A DNA stretch of 64,000 bases from contig NC_017068.1 of NCBI RefSeq assembly GCF_000284095.1, forward strand, positions 1,550,001 through 1,614,000. Direction: 5' to 3'. The position numbers and the translations under genes were made by a program. Numbering within the stretch: position 1 is the stretch's first letter; the number at the start of each line of letters is the position of its first letter. The DNA is from Selenomonas ruminantium subsp. lactilytica TAM6421 (GTDB lineage Bacteria; Bacillota; Negativicutes; Selenomonadales; Selenomonadaceae). Of this stretch, positions 1 through 7,653 are shown piece after piece. The notes under the pieces were generated by a model. That model ran no database searches. It worked only from the letters and a program-made list of their open reading frames with translations, and was not told the origin of the DNA.

Positions 1-2
1 TC

Positions 3-140
3 GTCGGCGGCTGTATGTCACTGGCCTTTGGAACTAATGGTGGCGATGAACTCTTTCGGCAATATCCCCGCATAAAGAAAAGCCATCTAAATCAAGCGAC
101 AATTCTCATTACTGTTGTATATCAAACAGGTCGAGATTAG
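3..140 (+). other. Possible C-terminal gene fragment entering from the left edge
   Basis: This frame is open from the window edge to a TAG at 138-140 and encodes 45 residues. It begins VGGCMSLAFGTNGGDELF and continues with a basic stretch. The VGGC near the start could be a lipobox whose signal peptide lies outside the window, or the frame may be chance. I recognise no family. The two other plus frames close within 80 bases, which gives this one slight preference. Confidence 0.25.
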
Positions 141-308
141 AATGCTTACTTTTGGGGGCTGATCAATTATAGACTAACGATAAGCTAAAAACACTTCAGA
201 AAAGTTGTGCTTACTTATGATATTGTATAAAACACCCCATAATGGTTGTGGTTTTGAGCTAAATACCTCGGAAAAGTTGCGTTATCCCCAATAAATCATG
301 GGGAATAT
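141..308. other. Intergenic AT-rich stretch
   Basis: No gene is visible. The segment contains one arm (197-210) of a 14-base perfect inverted repeat whose other arm (375-388) lies inside the next reading frame. A related AAAAGTTG string recurs near 273. TATTGTATAAAA near 221-232 could be a -10 region, but no convincing -35 pairs with it. Confidence 0.4.
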
Positions 309-611
309 ATGAAAAACAAGCAATCCCAAATATTTAGGAGTATTTTTTCAACTGAGACAAGGGGGTTATTTATCGCACAACTTTTCTGGGGGTGTTACAT
401 CTTTTGTGGGGATTATCAAAAGACCTCCCAGCCAATTACGGTTTTGGGAGGTCTTCTTTCTGTTCTGGCGACTTTAGTCGCAATTGCCATCTATATATAC
501 TATAGCACAGAAATTGATTTTATTAAAGAAAAATTAGAAAAAGTCTTGTCTTTTTTGTATAAAGAGTATAATTTTATACAGTTGTTTAAGAATGGAGGAA
601 TCTTACTATGA
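309..611 (+). CDS. Small predicted membrane protein, unknown function
   Basis: This encodes 100 residues and I do not recognise the family. Residues about 43-66 form one clear hydrophobic segment (ITVLGGLLSVLATLVAIAIY). It is followed by a charged, amphipathic C-terminal part with several Lys and Glu that could be a short coiled coil. The start has only a weak purine-rich SD (GGGGA). The stop overlaps the next start as ATGA, and a GGAGG lies just before that start, so the two genes look translationally coupled. A strong hairpin at 420-455 sits inside the frame. Coding is plausible because of the membrane segment and the coupling, but not certain. Confidence 0.5.
   Translation: MKNKQSQIFRSIFSTETRGLFIAQLFWGCYIFCGDYQKTSQPITVLGGLLSVLATLVAIAIYIYYSTEIDFIKEKLEKVLSFLYKEYNFIQLFKNGGILL
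420..455. repeat. Terminator-like hairpin inside a small reading frame
   Basis: The arms AAGACCTCCCA (420-430) and TGGGAGGTCTT (445-455) pair perfectly over 11 bases around a 14-base loop. A T-rich stretch follows on the plus strand. It has the shape of a Rho-independent terminator but lies within the 309-611 frame. Confidence 0.55.
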
Positions 612-964
612 AGAAACTGTTTTTACTATCTATGCTGGTACTCAGTATTTTTCTAGGTCAGGCTGCTACCGAGCCCACCACGACATATGCGGCTGATTGT
701 TATGCCGGTGCAGATGAATATGGCAATATCTTGTGGATTGATAGCAACAGTATCGAAGTTCACTGCATGAATCTTCGTTGCAGAACAGTCATGACATCGT
801 CAGACGGACGGAGACTTGACACTGATTACTATCATTTTCAGAGAGAAAAAGGAACGAATAACTGGTATTATACGAACAAGCAATTCTCCCAGTGGCGATA
901 TGTCGGTAATGATCTTGCTGCACAGGTGATTCTGAATTATGTTCGCAGTAGATGCGAGCAGTAA
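608..964 (+). CDS. Small secreted cysteine-containing protein, unknown function
   Basis: This encodes 118 residues. A signal peptide is evident: MKKLFLLSMLVLSIFLGQAA, with likely cleavage after TYAA near residue 29. The mature part is about 90 residues, has four cysteines (about residues 31, 53, 58 and 116) and is rich in Tyr, Trp and Asp. It could hold two disulphides in the periplasm or at the surface. I do not recognise the family. The start overlaps the stop of the upstream membrane protein gene by four bases (ATGA), and GGAGG lies about nine bases before it. The two proteins probably work together. Confidence 0.65.
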   Translation: MKKLFLLSMLVLSIFLGQAATEPTTTYAADCYAGADEYGNILWIDSNSIEVHCMNLRCRTVMTSSDGRRLDTDYYHFQREKGTNNWYYTNKQFSQWRYVGNDLAAQVILNYVRSRCEQ

Positions 965-1033
965 TGCATCTCATTGATGCAGAGAAATCCATGGTGAACT
1001 CTTTTTCCTGAAGCTGCATTCTTTCGGGAAACT

Positions 1034-1078
1034 CTATAATCTGGTCATCACCAGCCTGGCGAACTTTGCTGTTAGCAT
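1034..1078 (-). CDS. Very short peptide frame with a strong SD
   Basis: This is a 14-codon frame (MLTAKFARLVMTRL) with a full AAGGAGG placed seven bases before the ATG. Nothing else supports it: there is no clear promoter or family. It lies downstream of the predicted toxin transcript terminator. It may be chance or a remnant. Confidence 0.15.
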   Translation of the reverse strand: MLTAKFARLVMTRL

Positions 1079-1090
1079 AAATATTCCTCC

Positions 1091-1119
1091 TTGCCCTTTC
1101 AAGGGGATAGTGATAGAAT
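1091..1119 (+). promoter_or_regulatory. Candidate promoter for an antisense RNA
   Basis: TTGCCC (1091-1096) and TAGAAT (1114-1119) are separated by 17 bases and point rightward. Transcription would start near 1126 and read antisense into the 3' end of the predicted toxin mRNA. This would match the convergent layout of known type I systems such as TxpA/RatA. Both hexamers deviate from consensus, and I see no strong terminator for the antisense RNA. Confidence 0.35.
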
Positions 1120-1130
1120 TAAGCATATAG

Positions 1131-1171
1131 AAAAAGAGGCCGTTGGTGTTTAGCGGCGTCAACGCTCCCTC
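1131..1171 (-). terminator. Terminator of the predicted toxin transcript
   Basis: Read on the minus strand, GAGG-gag-CGTTG (1171 to 1160) pairs with CAACG-g-CCTC (1145 to 1136) and is followed by TCTTTTT. The CCAACGG segment of this stem is also part of the 12-base sequence complementary to the transcript's 5' end, so two folds compete. Confidence 0.5.
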
Positions 1172-1370
1172 TATATCTGTGATTGGGAAGGCTTGAACAC
1201 ACGCAGGTTCCACACTCCTTCCCTTTCAGGATGCCTAAAAGGCGCTGCTTATTTCAGCAAGGTAGCAACGCCAATCAGAACTTGAAGAATAGCCAGCAAT
1301 TGCATGGCAAACTGATACTTCGTCATGGCACTACCTCCCTTCCAGAGGTGGCGCGGACACACCAACGGCC
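1138..1370. repeat. 12-base perfect inverted repeat joining the ends of the toxin transcript
   Basis: GGCCGTTGGTGT at 1138-1149 is the exact complement of ACACCAACGGCC at 1359-1370. These positions are the predicted 3' and 5' ends of the minus-strand toxin mRNA. A 5'-3' long-distance interaction that keeps the message untranslated is typical of type I toxins such as Hok and AapA1. Confidence 0.7.
1249..1326 (-). CDS. Candidate type I toxin: 25-residue hydrophobic peptide
   Basis: The peptide starts MTKYQFAMQLLAILQVLIG and ends in VATLLK: a short polar N-terminus, one membrane-spanning hydrophobic stretch (about residues 6-24) and a terminal lysine. AGGGAGG stands seven bases before the ATG. 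A near-consensus promoter (TTGAAA, 17 bases, TATACT) lies just upstream. The transcript ends carry a 12-base complementary pair, and a terminator follows. Size, composition and mRNA design resemble Firmicute holin-like or TxpA/BsrG-type toxins, but I cannot name a specific family. It lies between a small-gene patch and a dead integrase, a common setting for such loci. Function is inferred and no antitoxin RNA is proven. Confidence 0.6.
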   Translation of the reverse strand: MTKYQFAMQLLAILQVLIGVATLLK

Positions 1371-2717
1371 TTGTATCAGTATAGCATGCGGCTGGCTATT
1401 TTTCAATTGTCTGTCTTTTTTATTTGTGCTGTATCGGATGCACAACATAGCAAGGCAATATCATCCATAAGTGAAAAGATAAAGGCTCGCAAAGGAGTTG
1501 AATTCACTACGGATAAAGACAGGATGAAATATATAGGCTATGGCAGGAAAAGAGGGATGTGGAGGGTCAAGGTAGGGATCTCCGGAGAAATCAAGACGTT
1601 ATCCGAAGGCTTTTTCGGTAAAGAAGACAGCGCCGCAGATAGGAACAAGGCCATGAAGATTCGTGACGGCCTCTGTGAAGACCTGAGTATCAAACTGAAT
1701 TTCATGGCGGCCCAAAAAGAAGCAAAGCCTGTTGACCTGAAAAAGATGACGATAGGGGAGCTCCTGTCTAAATGATATGAGAAGAACGTACTGCCCAGGC
1801 TGACCTCGGAACGCAGCAAGGGATGGTACAATCAGGCGTTCAATGAGCATGTCCTGCCGTTCTTCGGTAATCTGAAGGTGGAAGAGGTGAGCAAGGATAT
1901 CGTGCAGGCCTGGGTTGCGGATTTACGCTGGCACGGAAACAATCACAGGAAAGGGAGAGAGCTTAGCTCTGGTACTGTACGTCAGTGTATCGCAAAATTT
2001 AGGATATTCTGGCGATATCTGATAGAGGAGCGCAGCGTGGCTATCTTAGACCCCTGTGCGCGAATTTCGGTGGATTATACGCCTGTGCGGAAGAAGAAGG
2101 TCTTCAATGACTTAGCCAGGAAGAAGCTGTTGATTGCGGCAGGCAGGAAATATGGCTGGCTCTGGGAGACGCTTTTCCTGTTGTATTTTGAATCCCTCTG
2201 CAGAAGGGGGGAACTGGCAGGCCTTAAATGGCGTTATGTGGACTTTAAGAATAAACGATTCTATGTCGTGAATACGCTCATTGTGGACTATCAGAGGAAC
2301 GTCATTGAAAAGCCATTCCCAAAGACTGAGAACAGCGAGGACTGGGTTCCGCTCTCTGACGATATGTGCCAGAGGCTTTTAAAGCTTAAGGCTATCCAGG
2401 AAAGCAGTGACCCGGCATTTTGTTCCAACAGCTATGTATTCAGGGAAGGCTACAGGGGAGGAACCTGGGATAAGTACATTTTTCCTGAGTTTATCAGCGC
2501 AAGGTTCCGTTATGCCTGCAAGATGGCAGGACTTAAAAACTATACGCTGCACGGGACAAGGAAGACCGGATTCAGCAGGCTGGTCAACAAGGGAGTAGAC
2601 CCGATGGTTGTCGCGTCTATCGGACGGTGGAAGAATCCGAAAGTGCCGTCCCAGCATTACTATCAAGTGGACGAACTTACGAAATCAAATGTGATGAAAC
2701 AGAAGCTGTTCTCTTGA
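1371..2717 (+). pseudogene. Tyrosine recombinase (phage/ICE integrase) broken by an in-frame TGA
   Basis: One frame runs through the region and is interrupted only by TGA at 1773-1775. Changing that codon to TGG would restore continuous sequence (TIGELLSK-W-YEKNVLPRL). The N-terminal part has an AP2-like arm-binding motif (KYIGYGRKRGMWRVKVGIS), then a SAM-like core-binding domain. The catalytic domain shows RRGELAGLKW (first Arg), HGTRKTGFSRL (H-x-x-R), GRWKNP and HYYQVDE (catalytic Tyr). The true start is uncertain; 1524 (ATG) is an alternative to 1371. The downstream piece could restart at 1878 but would lack the arm-binding part. The gene points toward metK, and no att site or tRNA target is evident. 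It marks a decayed mobile element. Confidence 0.85.
1378..1406 (-). promoter_or_regulatory. Promoter of the candidate toxin gene
   Basis: On the minus strand the -35 TTGAAA (1406-1401) and the -10 TATACT (1383-1378) are separated by exactly 17 bases. The predicted start is near 1371, so the message would begin at the GGCCGTTGGTGT arm and run about 240 bases to the terminator at 1131. Confidence 0.7.
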
Positions 2718-2930
2718 AGTTACACAGATGTAAGTTGATAACACTACCCCTCGGAAATGAAGAGATGACACTAAACCCGTTTTCTAATGAAAAAATGGGT
2801 AATTTGGCAGCTGACTGATGATACGACGAAAAAGTTTTCAAGGTTCCTGAAAAGACGGAAAGCCTTGTCAGATAAGGGGTCGTAGGTGTTTTTGGGGGAA
2901 TTATGAACGAGGTTCAAGTTGACAAAAAAC
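2718..2930. other. Intergenic segment between integrase remnant and metK promoter
   Basis: No gene is visible. A weak hairpin (ACCCGTTTT and AAAAAATGGGT, about 2776-2801) may end integrase transcription. An attachment site would be expected around here, but I find no convincing repeat to define one. Confidence 0.4.
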
Positions 2931-2959
2931 TTGACAAATTCCAGTCAGTATCGTATTAT
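2931..2959 (+). promoter_or_regulatory. metK promoter
   Basis: A perfect -35 TTGACA (2931-2936) and TATTAT (2954-2959) are separated by 17 bases. A second TTGACA lies at 2919-2924. The riboswitch aptamer starts about 26 bases after the -10. Confidence 0.85.
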
Positions 2960-2984
2960 TTAACTACAAAATGCTGAATATGTA

Positions 2985-3127
2985 CTCATCAAGAGCGGTG
3001 GAGGGATAGGCCCTATGAAGCCGCGGCAACCATTGACATATGTCAAAACGGTGCCAATTCCTTTAGGTTTTACCTATAAGATGAGAGTTAAGAAGTGTAA
3101 GCTCTCGTTTTAACGAGGGCTTTTTCT
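2985..3127 (+). promoter_or_regulatory. SAM-I (S-box) riboswitch with transcription terminator
   Basis: The S-box hallmarks are present in order: P1 5' strand CTCATCAAGAG, GGTGGAGGGA, GGCCCTATGAAGCC, CGGCAACC, a variable hairpin (GACATATGTC), GGTGCCAATTCC, and the P1 3' strand GATGAGAG ending near 3087. An expression platform follows: the terminator GCTCTCGTT/AACGAGGGC with a U-run (3100-3127). GAGAG at the P1 3' end can pair with CTCTC of the terminator as antiterminator. High SAM should therefore stop transcription before metK. Confidence 0.95.
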
Positions 3128-3192
3128 TATGAATCGGGACGTGTGAGGGTATTCAGCAGTAATTATTTTTTCTACTAGGGAGGTAGATTTCA

Positions 3193-4383
3193 TTGAGTAA
3201 GAAACGTATGCTTTTTACTTCGGAATCCGTAACGGAAGGTCATCCGGATAAAATGGCTGACCAGATTTCGGACAGCATCCTCGATGCCATCCTGGCTGAG
3301 GACCCGATGGGCCGTGTTGCCTGTGAGACGATGGTGACGACGGGACAGGTTCATGTGGTTGGTGAGATTTCCACGAAATGTTATGTGGATATTCCGAAGA
3401 TCATTCGTGATACGGTAAAGGAAATCGGCTATACCCGGGCAAAATATGGTTTTGATGCCGCTACCTGCGGTATTCTCGTATCTCTGGATGAGCAGTCCCC
3501 GGATATTGCCCAGGGCGTTAATGAGGCCATTGAGTCCCGCGAGGGTGAAATGGATGTGGCTGAGGCCATCGGTGCTGGTGACCAGGGCATGATGTTCGGT
3601 TATGCAACGAACGAGACGCCGGAATTCATGCCCCTGCCTATTGCACTGGCTCATCGTCTGGCACGTCGTTTAACGGAAGTCCGCAAGAATGGCACGCTGC
3701 CGTACCTGCGTCCGGACGGCAAGACGCAGGTTACCATTGCTTATGAGGATGGCAAGGCCGTAGCTGTGGACACGATTGTCATCTCCACCCAGCATGATGA
3801 AGAAGTGACGCTGGAACAGATCCGCAAGGATCTTATCGAGCATGTAATCAAGCCCGTTGTGCCGGCTGAACTGCTTAAGGAAGATACGCGTATTTTTGTC
3901 AACCCCACGGGCAAGTTCGTTATCGGTGGTCCGCAGGGCGACTCCGGTCTTACGGGCCGCAAGATCATCGTTGACACCTATGGCGGCTGGGCCCGTCATG
4001 GCGGCGGCGCTTTCTCCGGCAAAGATCCTACGAAGGTGGACCGCAGTGCCGCTTATGCTGCCCGTTATGTGGCCAAGAATATCGTGGCTGCCGGCCTGGC
4101 TGACAAATGCGAAATCCAGCTGGCTTATGCCATTGGGGTGGCGTACCCGGTTTCCGTCATGGTTGATACCTTCGGCACCAACAAGGTGGATGAAGAAAAG
4201 ATTGAAGAACTGGTAAGCAAGCACTTTGACCTGCGTCCAGCAGGCATCATCAAGATGCTCGACCTGCGTCGTCCTATCTACAAGCAGACGGCTGCCTATG
4301 GTCATTTCGGCCGTACCGATGTGGACCTGCCTTGGGAACACACGGATAAGGCAGATGTGCTGAAAAAAGAAGCCGGACTTTGA
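3193..4383 (+). CDS. metK: S-adenosylmethionine synthetase
   Basis: This 396-residue enzyme makes SAM from methionine and ATP in the cytoplasm. Family motifs are GHPDKMADQ (about residue 16), the ATP-binding [12 protein letters not shown] (about 117), [13 protein letters not shown] (about 246) and the P-loop-like [16 protein letters not shown] (about 270). Length is standard. The chosen start is TTG at 3193 because GGGAGG lies nine bases upstream; the first ATG (3208) would remove residues usually present. The SAM-I riboswitch just upstream gives feedback control by the product. Confidence 0.97.
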   Translation: MSKKRMLFTSESVTEGHPDKMADQISDSILDAILAEDPMGRVACETMVTTGQVHVVGEISTKCYVDIPKIIRDTVKEIGYTRAKYGFDAATCGILVSLDEQSPDIAQGVNEAIESREGEMDVAEAIGAGDQGMMFGYATNETPEFMPLPIALAHRLARRLTEVRKNGTLPYLRPDGKTQVTIAYEDGKAVAVDTIVISTQHDEEVTLEQIRKDLIEHVIKPVVPAELLKEDTRIFVNPTGKFVIGGPQGDSGLTGRKIIVDTYGGWARHGGGAFSGKDPTKVDRSAAYAARYVAKNIVAAGLADKCEIQLAYAIGVAYPVSVMVDTFGTNKVDEEKIEELVSKHFDLRPAGIIKMLDLRRPIYKQTAAYGHFGRTDVDLPWEHTDKADVLKKEAGL

Positions 4384-4398
4384 TCCCAGATTGATTGG

Positions 4399-4427
4399 AA
4401 AAACCTCCCTACGGGGAGGTTTTTTTG
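4399..4427 (+). terminator. metK terminator
   Basis: AAAACCTCCC and GGGGAGGTTTT pair around a short loop and are followed by a run of T. Confidence 0.9.
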
Positions 4428-4510
4428 TACGCAAAGGAAGGATATTAGGTGAAAATGTCTAATCATAATACATAGAAAAGTAAGTCAAAACTTGAGAGGA
4501 GTTGATTGCT

Positions 4511-4876
4511 ATGCTGGTTTGGATTGAGCGTTTGGGACGCATGGGAGAAGAGGAGCTTTTTGGCTTTGGCTTGTCTCCTGAGTCGATTACAGGGGAAATA
4601 TTGCTCGACCCGTTGGGGAATACCAGAATATGCAAGGAAAATCCTGCCATGTCAGATAGTCAGATGCTGGTAGTGAAGGCCAGGTTGGACGAGTGGATTC
4701 GCGATCTGGGATATTGTCAGCTGTCATGTATTTCCGCCCCGCATTATGTGGAACAGGAAGAAGAGACACCGAGAAAGTGGCGGCCGCGGGAGCTGGATCT
4801 GCGGCCATTGAATCTGCCCATGAAGGGAGAGCGTTTCCTGGCTGTTCCCGAGGAGGAATGGGCCGTGGCGATATAA
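4511..4876 (+). CDS. Hypothetical cytoplasmic protein
   Basis: This encodes 121 residues with no signal peptide or membrane segment, and I recognise no family. It is acidic, with a Trp/Arg-rich stretch (RKWRPRELDLRPLNLP) near residue 97. The ATG at 4511 follows GAGGAG by nine bases; a TTG nine bases earlier is less likely. It stands alone between the metK terminator and a convergent terminator shared with lgt. Confidence 0.7.
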   Translation: MLVWIERLGRMGEEELFGFGLSPESITGEILLDPLGNTRICKENPAMSDSQMLVVKARLDEWIRDLGYCQLSCISAPHYVEQEEETPRKWRPRELDLRPLNLPMKGERFLAVPEEEWAVAI

Positions 4877-4913
4877 GAAAAACGGGGCTGCTGTTGGGCA
4901 GTCCCGTTTTTCT
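4877..4913. terminator. Bidirectional terminator between the hypothetical gene and lgt
   Basis: AAAACGGGGCTG and CAGTCCCGTTTT pair with one mismatch and are flanked by A-runs and T-runs on both sides. It can serve both convergent genes. Confidence 0.85.
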
Positions 4914-5693
4914 TTAAGTCGCTGATTTTTTTCGTTGCAGATATAAAAAAGCAAAGAAAGCTAGTGTAAAGCCGATGGCGCTGGTGGTCTGACCGCTGGT
5001 CATAAAGCCCAGCACTTTTTCGGCGTAATCGCCTCGCAGGAATTCCAGGGCGAAGCGGGTGAGGCAATAGAGCATCACATAGAGGGAGAAACATTGTCCC
5101 TTTGCGTGTTTTATAGTGCCGCGGAAAATCAATAGCAGGGCAAAGATCACGATATCGAGCTGACCTTCCCAGATCTCTGCCGGCCATAGGGGCTGGGTGC
5201 CATAGGTATGGGCAGCCAGGGTGGTAGCGGGATAGACAATGCCGAAACTGCCACCGGTGGGCGCACCGAAGGCATCCCCGTTCAACAGGTTGGCACAGCG
5301 TCCCAAAGACTGGCCCAGGATGATAGCGGGAGCCAGCACATCCATCAGATGGAGCGTATCGAGTTTATGGTAACGGCAGTAGGCGATGCCCGTGAGCACC
5401 CCTAGGGTTACGCCGCCCTGAATGGCCATGCCGCCCTGCCAGACATTCAATATCTCCGTGAGATGATGGGAATAGTAATCCCAGTCAAAAAAGAACACAT
5501 CCCAGAGCCGGGCGCCTAATAGTCCGGCCAGCCCACAATAGATGCCTAGGTCAACCACATATTTTTCCTCACCCCGGCCATCCTGTTTCACCAGATAATA
5601 GCCAACGCCGGTAGCCAGGATGATGGACAGGGAAATCACCAAACCATAGGAACGGATGGGAAAGTTACCGATAAAGAATAAGTATTGATGCAT
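4914..5693 (-). CDS. lgt: Prolipoprotein diacylglyceryl transferase
   Basis: This 259-residue polytopic membrane enzyme transfers diacylglycerol from phosphatidylglycerol to the lipobox cysteine of prolipoproteins. Visible features are about seven hydrophobic segments, GARLWDVFF, WQGGMAIQGG (the E. coli enzyme has HGG here) and the signature LGRCANLLNGDAFG. Length is typical. It is monocistronic and ends at a terminator shared with the opposing gene. The start ATG at 5693 gives MHQYLFFIGNFPIRSYG, which matches the family N-terminus. Confidence 0.95.
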   Translation of the reverse strand: MHQYLFFIGNFPIRSYGLVISLSIILATGVGYYLVKQDGRGEEKYVVDLGIYCGLAGLLGARLWDVFFFDWDYYSHHLTEILNVWQGGMAIQGGVTLGVLTGIAYCRYHKLDTLHLMDVLAPAIILGQSLGRCANLLNGDAFGAPTGGSFGIVYPATTLAAHTYGTQPLWPAEIWEGQLDIVIFALLLIFRGTIKHAKGQCFSLYVMLYCLTRFALEFLRGDYAEKVLGFMTSGQTTSAIGFTLAFFAFLYLQRKKSAT

Positions 5694-5784
5694 CTGCTTC
5701 GTCTCCTAAAATCTAATCTGTTTTAAATTATAACCGAATGAAAAAATTTTTTCCATAAATTTTACGGCTGACAAGGAAAAACAC

Positions 5785-5813
5785 TTGACAGGATATCCTG
5801 CCTCCGCTATAAT
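5785..5813 (+). promoter_or_regulatory. Consensus promoter of the ylxM-ffh operon with an embedded palindrome
   Basis: TTGACA (5785-5790), a 17-base spacer and TATAAT (5808-5813) match consensus exactly. The perfect 12-base palindrome CAGGATATCCTG (5789-5800) overlaps the end of the -35 and the spacer, a position suited to a repressor. Transcription would start near 5820. Confidence 0.9.
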
Positions 5814-5866
5814 AGCCTATGTCAAGGGGCAAACCTTGGCACCTAATTTTTGAGCAGGTGATTATC

Positions 5867-6235
5867 ATGATGGAGCAGTTCTTATATTTGTCCACACTTT
5901 TTGACTTGTATGGGGCACTCCTGACGGAAAAGCAGCAGGAATGCTTGCGCCTGCACTTGTTCGAGGACTTTTCGTTGTCGGAGATCGGCGAGGAGCTGGG
6001 CATATCCCGGCAGGCGGTTTACGACAATATCCATCGCAGTGAGAAGGCGATGGAGTCCTACGAAAAAAAGCTGGGACTGGCCTCGCGCTATAACAGGGAG
6101 CGTCAGGAGCTGGCAAAAATCTACGAGTCAATCAAAGGGCTAAAGCAGCCGGCCAATGCCAAGGCTGTTGATGAAGTCCTTGACCGATTGGAACCCTATA
6201 TTGGACAGGGACTCGGTCAGGAGGTATCCGTTTGA
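5867..6235 (+). CDS. ylxM: YlxM, putative SRP-associated helix-turn-helix protein
   Basis: This 122-residue protein belongs to the UPF0122 family, found next to ffh in Firmicutes. It has a sigma-70 region-4-like helix-turn-helix (LTEKQQECLRLHLFEDFSLSEIG, then EELGISRQAVYDNI) over residues about 20-60. In streptococci YlxM binds SRP components and modulates targeting. I chose the ATG at 5867 because transcription probably starts near 5820, which leaves no leader for the earlier in-frame ATG at 5819, and an AGGTGA precedes 5867. The stop overlaps the ffh TTG start. Confidence 0.9.
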   Translation: MMEQFLYLSTLFDLYGALLTEKQQECLRLHLFEDFSLSEIGEELGISRQAVYDNIHRSEKAMESYEKKLGLASRYNRERQELAKIYESIKGLKQPANAKAVDEVLDRLEPYIGQGLGQEVSV

Positions 6236-7614
6236 TATTTGAGAGTTTATCTGACCGTTTGCAGGAGACATTCAAGAAGCTTCGCGGTCATGGCAAGCTG
6301 ACGGAAGATGACGTCAACGAAGCCATGCGGGAAGTGCGGATGGCACTTCTCGAAGCAGATGTCAACTTCAAGGTCGTTAAGAATTTCATCAAGACCGTCA
6401 AGGAACGGGCCATTGGTCAGGATATTTTGGAAACCCTGACGCCGGCTCAGGTGGTCGTGAAGATTGTTGATGAGGAACTTACGAACCTCATGGGCGGCAC
6501 GCAGAGCCGCATCAACATGAGTCCGAATCCGCCCACCATCATTATGATGGCTGGTCTGCAGGGTGCTGGTAAGACCACTTCCGCTGGCAAGCTGGGCCTG
6601 TCCCTTAAGAAGCAGGGCAAACGGCCTTTGCTGGTTGCCTGCGATATCTACCGTCCGGCTGCTATCAAGCAGTTGCAGGTAGTAGGAAAGCAATTGGACA
6701 TCCCCGTGTTCTCTATGGAGCAGGGTACGGATGCGGTGACCATTGCCAAATCATCCATTGCTTATTCGCAAAGCCATGCCAATGATGTCATCATCATCGA
6801 TACGGCAGGCCGCTTGCAGATAGATGAAGCTCTGATGCAGGAGCTTCGCGATATCAAGGCGGAGGTCAAGCCTCACGAGATTCTGCTGGTTGTGGATGCC
6901 ATGACTGGTCAGGAATCGGTCAATGTGGCTCAGACCTTCAATGAGAGCCTTGGCTTAGACGGTGTCATCATGACCAAGCTGGACGGCGATGCCCGCGGTG
7001 GTGCGGCCCTTTCCGTCAAAGCAGTCACGAATGTTCCCATAAAATTCGTCGGTGTGGGCGAGAAGCTGGAACCGCTTCAGCCTTTCCATCCGGACCGCAT
7101 GGCCTCCCGTATCCTCGGCATGGGCGATGTGCTTTCCCTGGTGGAAAAAGCTCAGCAGACCTTCGATATGGAAGAAGCCAAAAAGATGGAGAAGAAGCTC
7201 CGCAAGGATGAATTCACCCTTGACGATTTCCTCTCCCAGATGCAGCAGGTCAAGAAACTTGGCTCGCTGGAAAATATCTTAGGCATGATTCCCGGTATGG
7301 GCGGTCTCAAAAAGCAGCTGGAAGGTCAGGATATCGACCTCGACGGCAAGGAAATGCGCCAGATTGAGGCCATTATCCGTTCCATGACGCCGAAGGAACG
7401 CGCTGACATCACCATCATCAACGGCAGCCGCCGCAAACGTATCGCCATGGGCTCCGGCACGAGAGTGCAGGATGTCAACAAGCTGTTGAAGCAGTTTGGC
7501 GAGATGAAAAAGATGATGAAGAAGATGAAAAAAATGCAGAAGGGCAAGGGTTTCCCTGGTCTGGGGTCGCTCGGTAACCTTGGCGGTTTCCCGAAGATGC
7601 CGTTCATGCGTTAA
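6232..7614 (+). CDS. ffh: Signal recognition particle GTPase Ffh
   Basis: This 460-residue SRP54 homologue binds signal sequences and 4.5S RNA and docks nascent chains to FtsY at the membrane. It has an N domain (residues 1-90), a G domain with GLQGAGKTTSAGKLG, DIYRPAAIKQL, DTAGRLQIDEAL and TKLDGDARGG, and a methionine-rich M domain from about 300 with SGxRxxDVNKLLKQF-like sequence. The tail is rich in Met, Lys and Gly. The TTG start at 6232 follows GGAGG by seven bases and overlaps the ylxM stop as TTGA, so the genes are coupled. Confidence 0.97.
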   Translation: MIFESLSDRLQETFKKLRGHGKLTEDDVNEAMREVRMALLEADVNFKVVKNFIKTVKERAIGQDILETLTPAQVVVKIVDEELTNLMGGTQSRINMSPNPPTIIMMAGLQGAGKTTSAGKLGLSLKKQGKRPLLVACDIYRPAAIKQLQVVGKQLDIPVFSMEQGTDAVTIAKSSIAYSQSHANDVIIIDTAGRLQIDEALMQELRDIKAEVKPHEILLVVDAMTGQESVNVAQTFNESLGLDGVIMTKLDGDARGGAALSVKAVTNVPIKFVGVGEKLEPLQPFHPDRMASRILGMGDVLSLVEKAQQTFDMEEAKKMEKKLRKDEFTLDDFLSQMQQVKKLGSLENILGMIPGMGGLKKQLEGQDIDLDGKEMRQIEAIIRSMTPKERADITIINGSRRKRIAMGSGTRVQDVNKLLKQFGEMKKMMKKMKKMQKGKGFPGLGSLGNLGGFPKMPFMR

Positions 7615-7653
7615 TTTTTAAATCATTACACTTTCGAAAGGTGGTGAAATTTC

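Noticed and set aside
1183-1470. Open frame on the plus strand over the toxin locus
   Set aside because: It has no SD, its composition is unlike a protein, and it is antisense to the better supported toxin gene and promoter.
1773-1775. TGA in the integrase as a selenocysteine codon
   Set aside because: I see no SECIS-like hairpin right after it, and tyrosine recombinases are not selenoproteins. A TGG to TGA mutation is simpler.
2718-2930. Attachment site for the integrase
   Set aside because: TTTTGGGGG occurs near 149-157 and again near 2889-2897, but the shared run is too short and the flanks differ.
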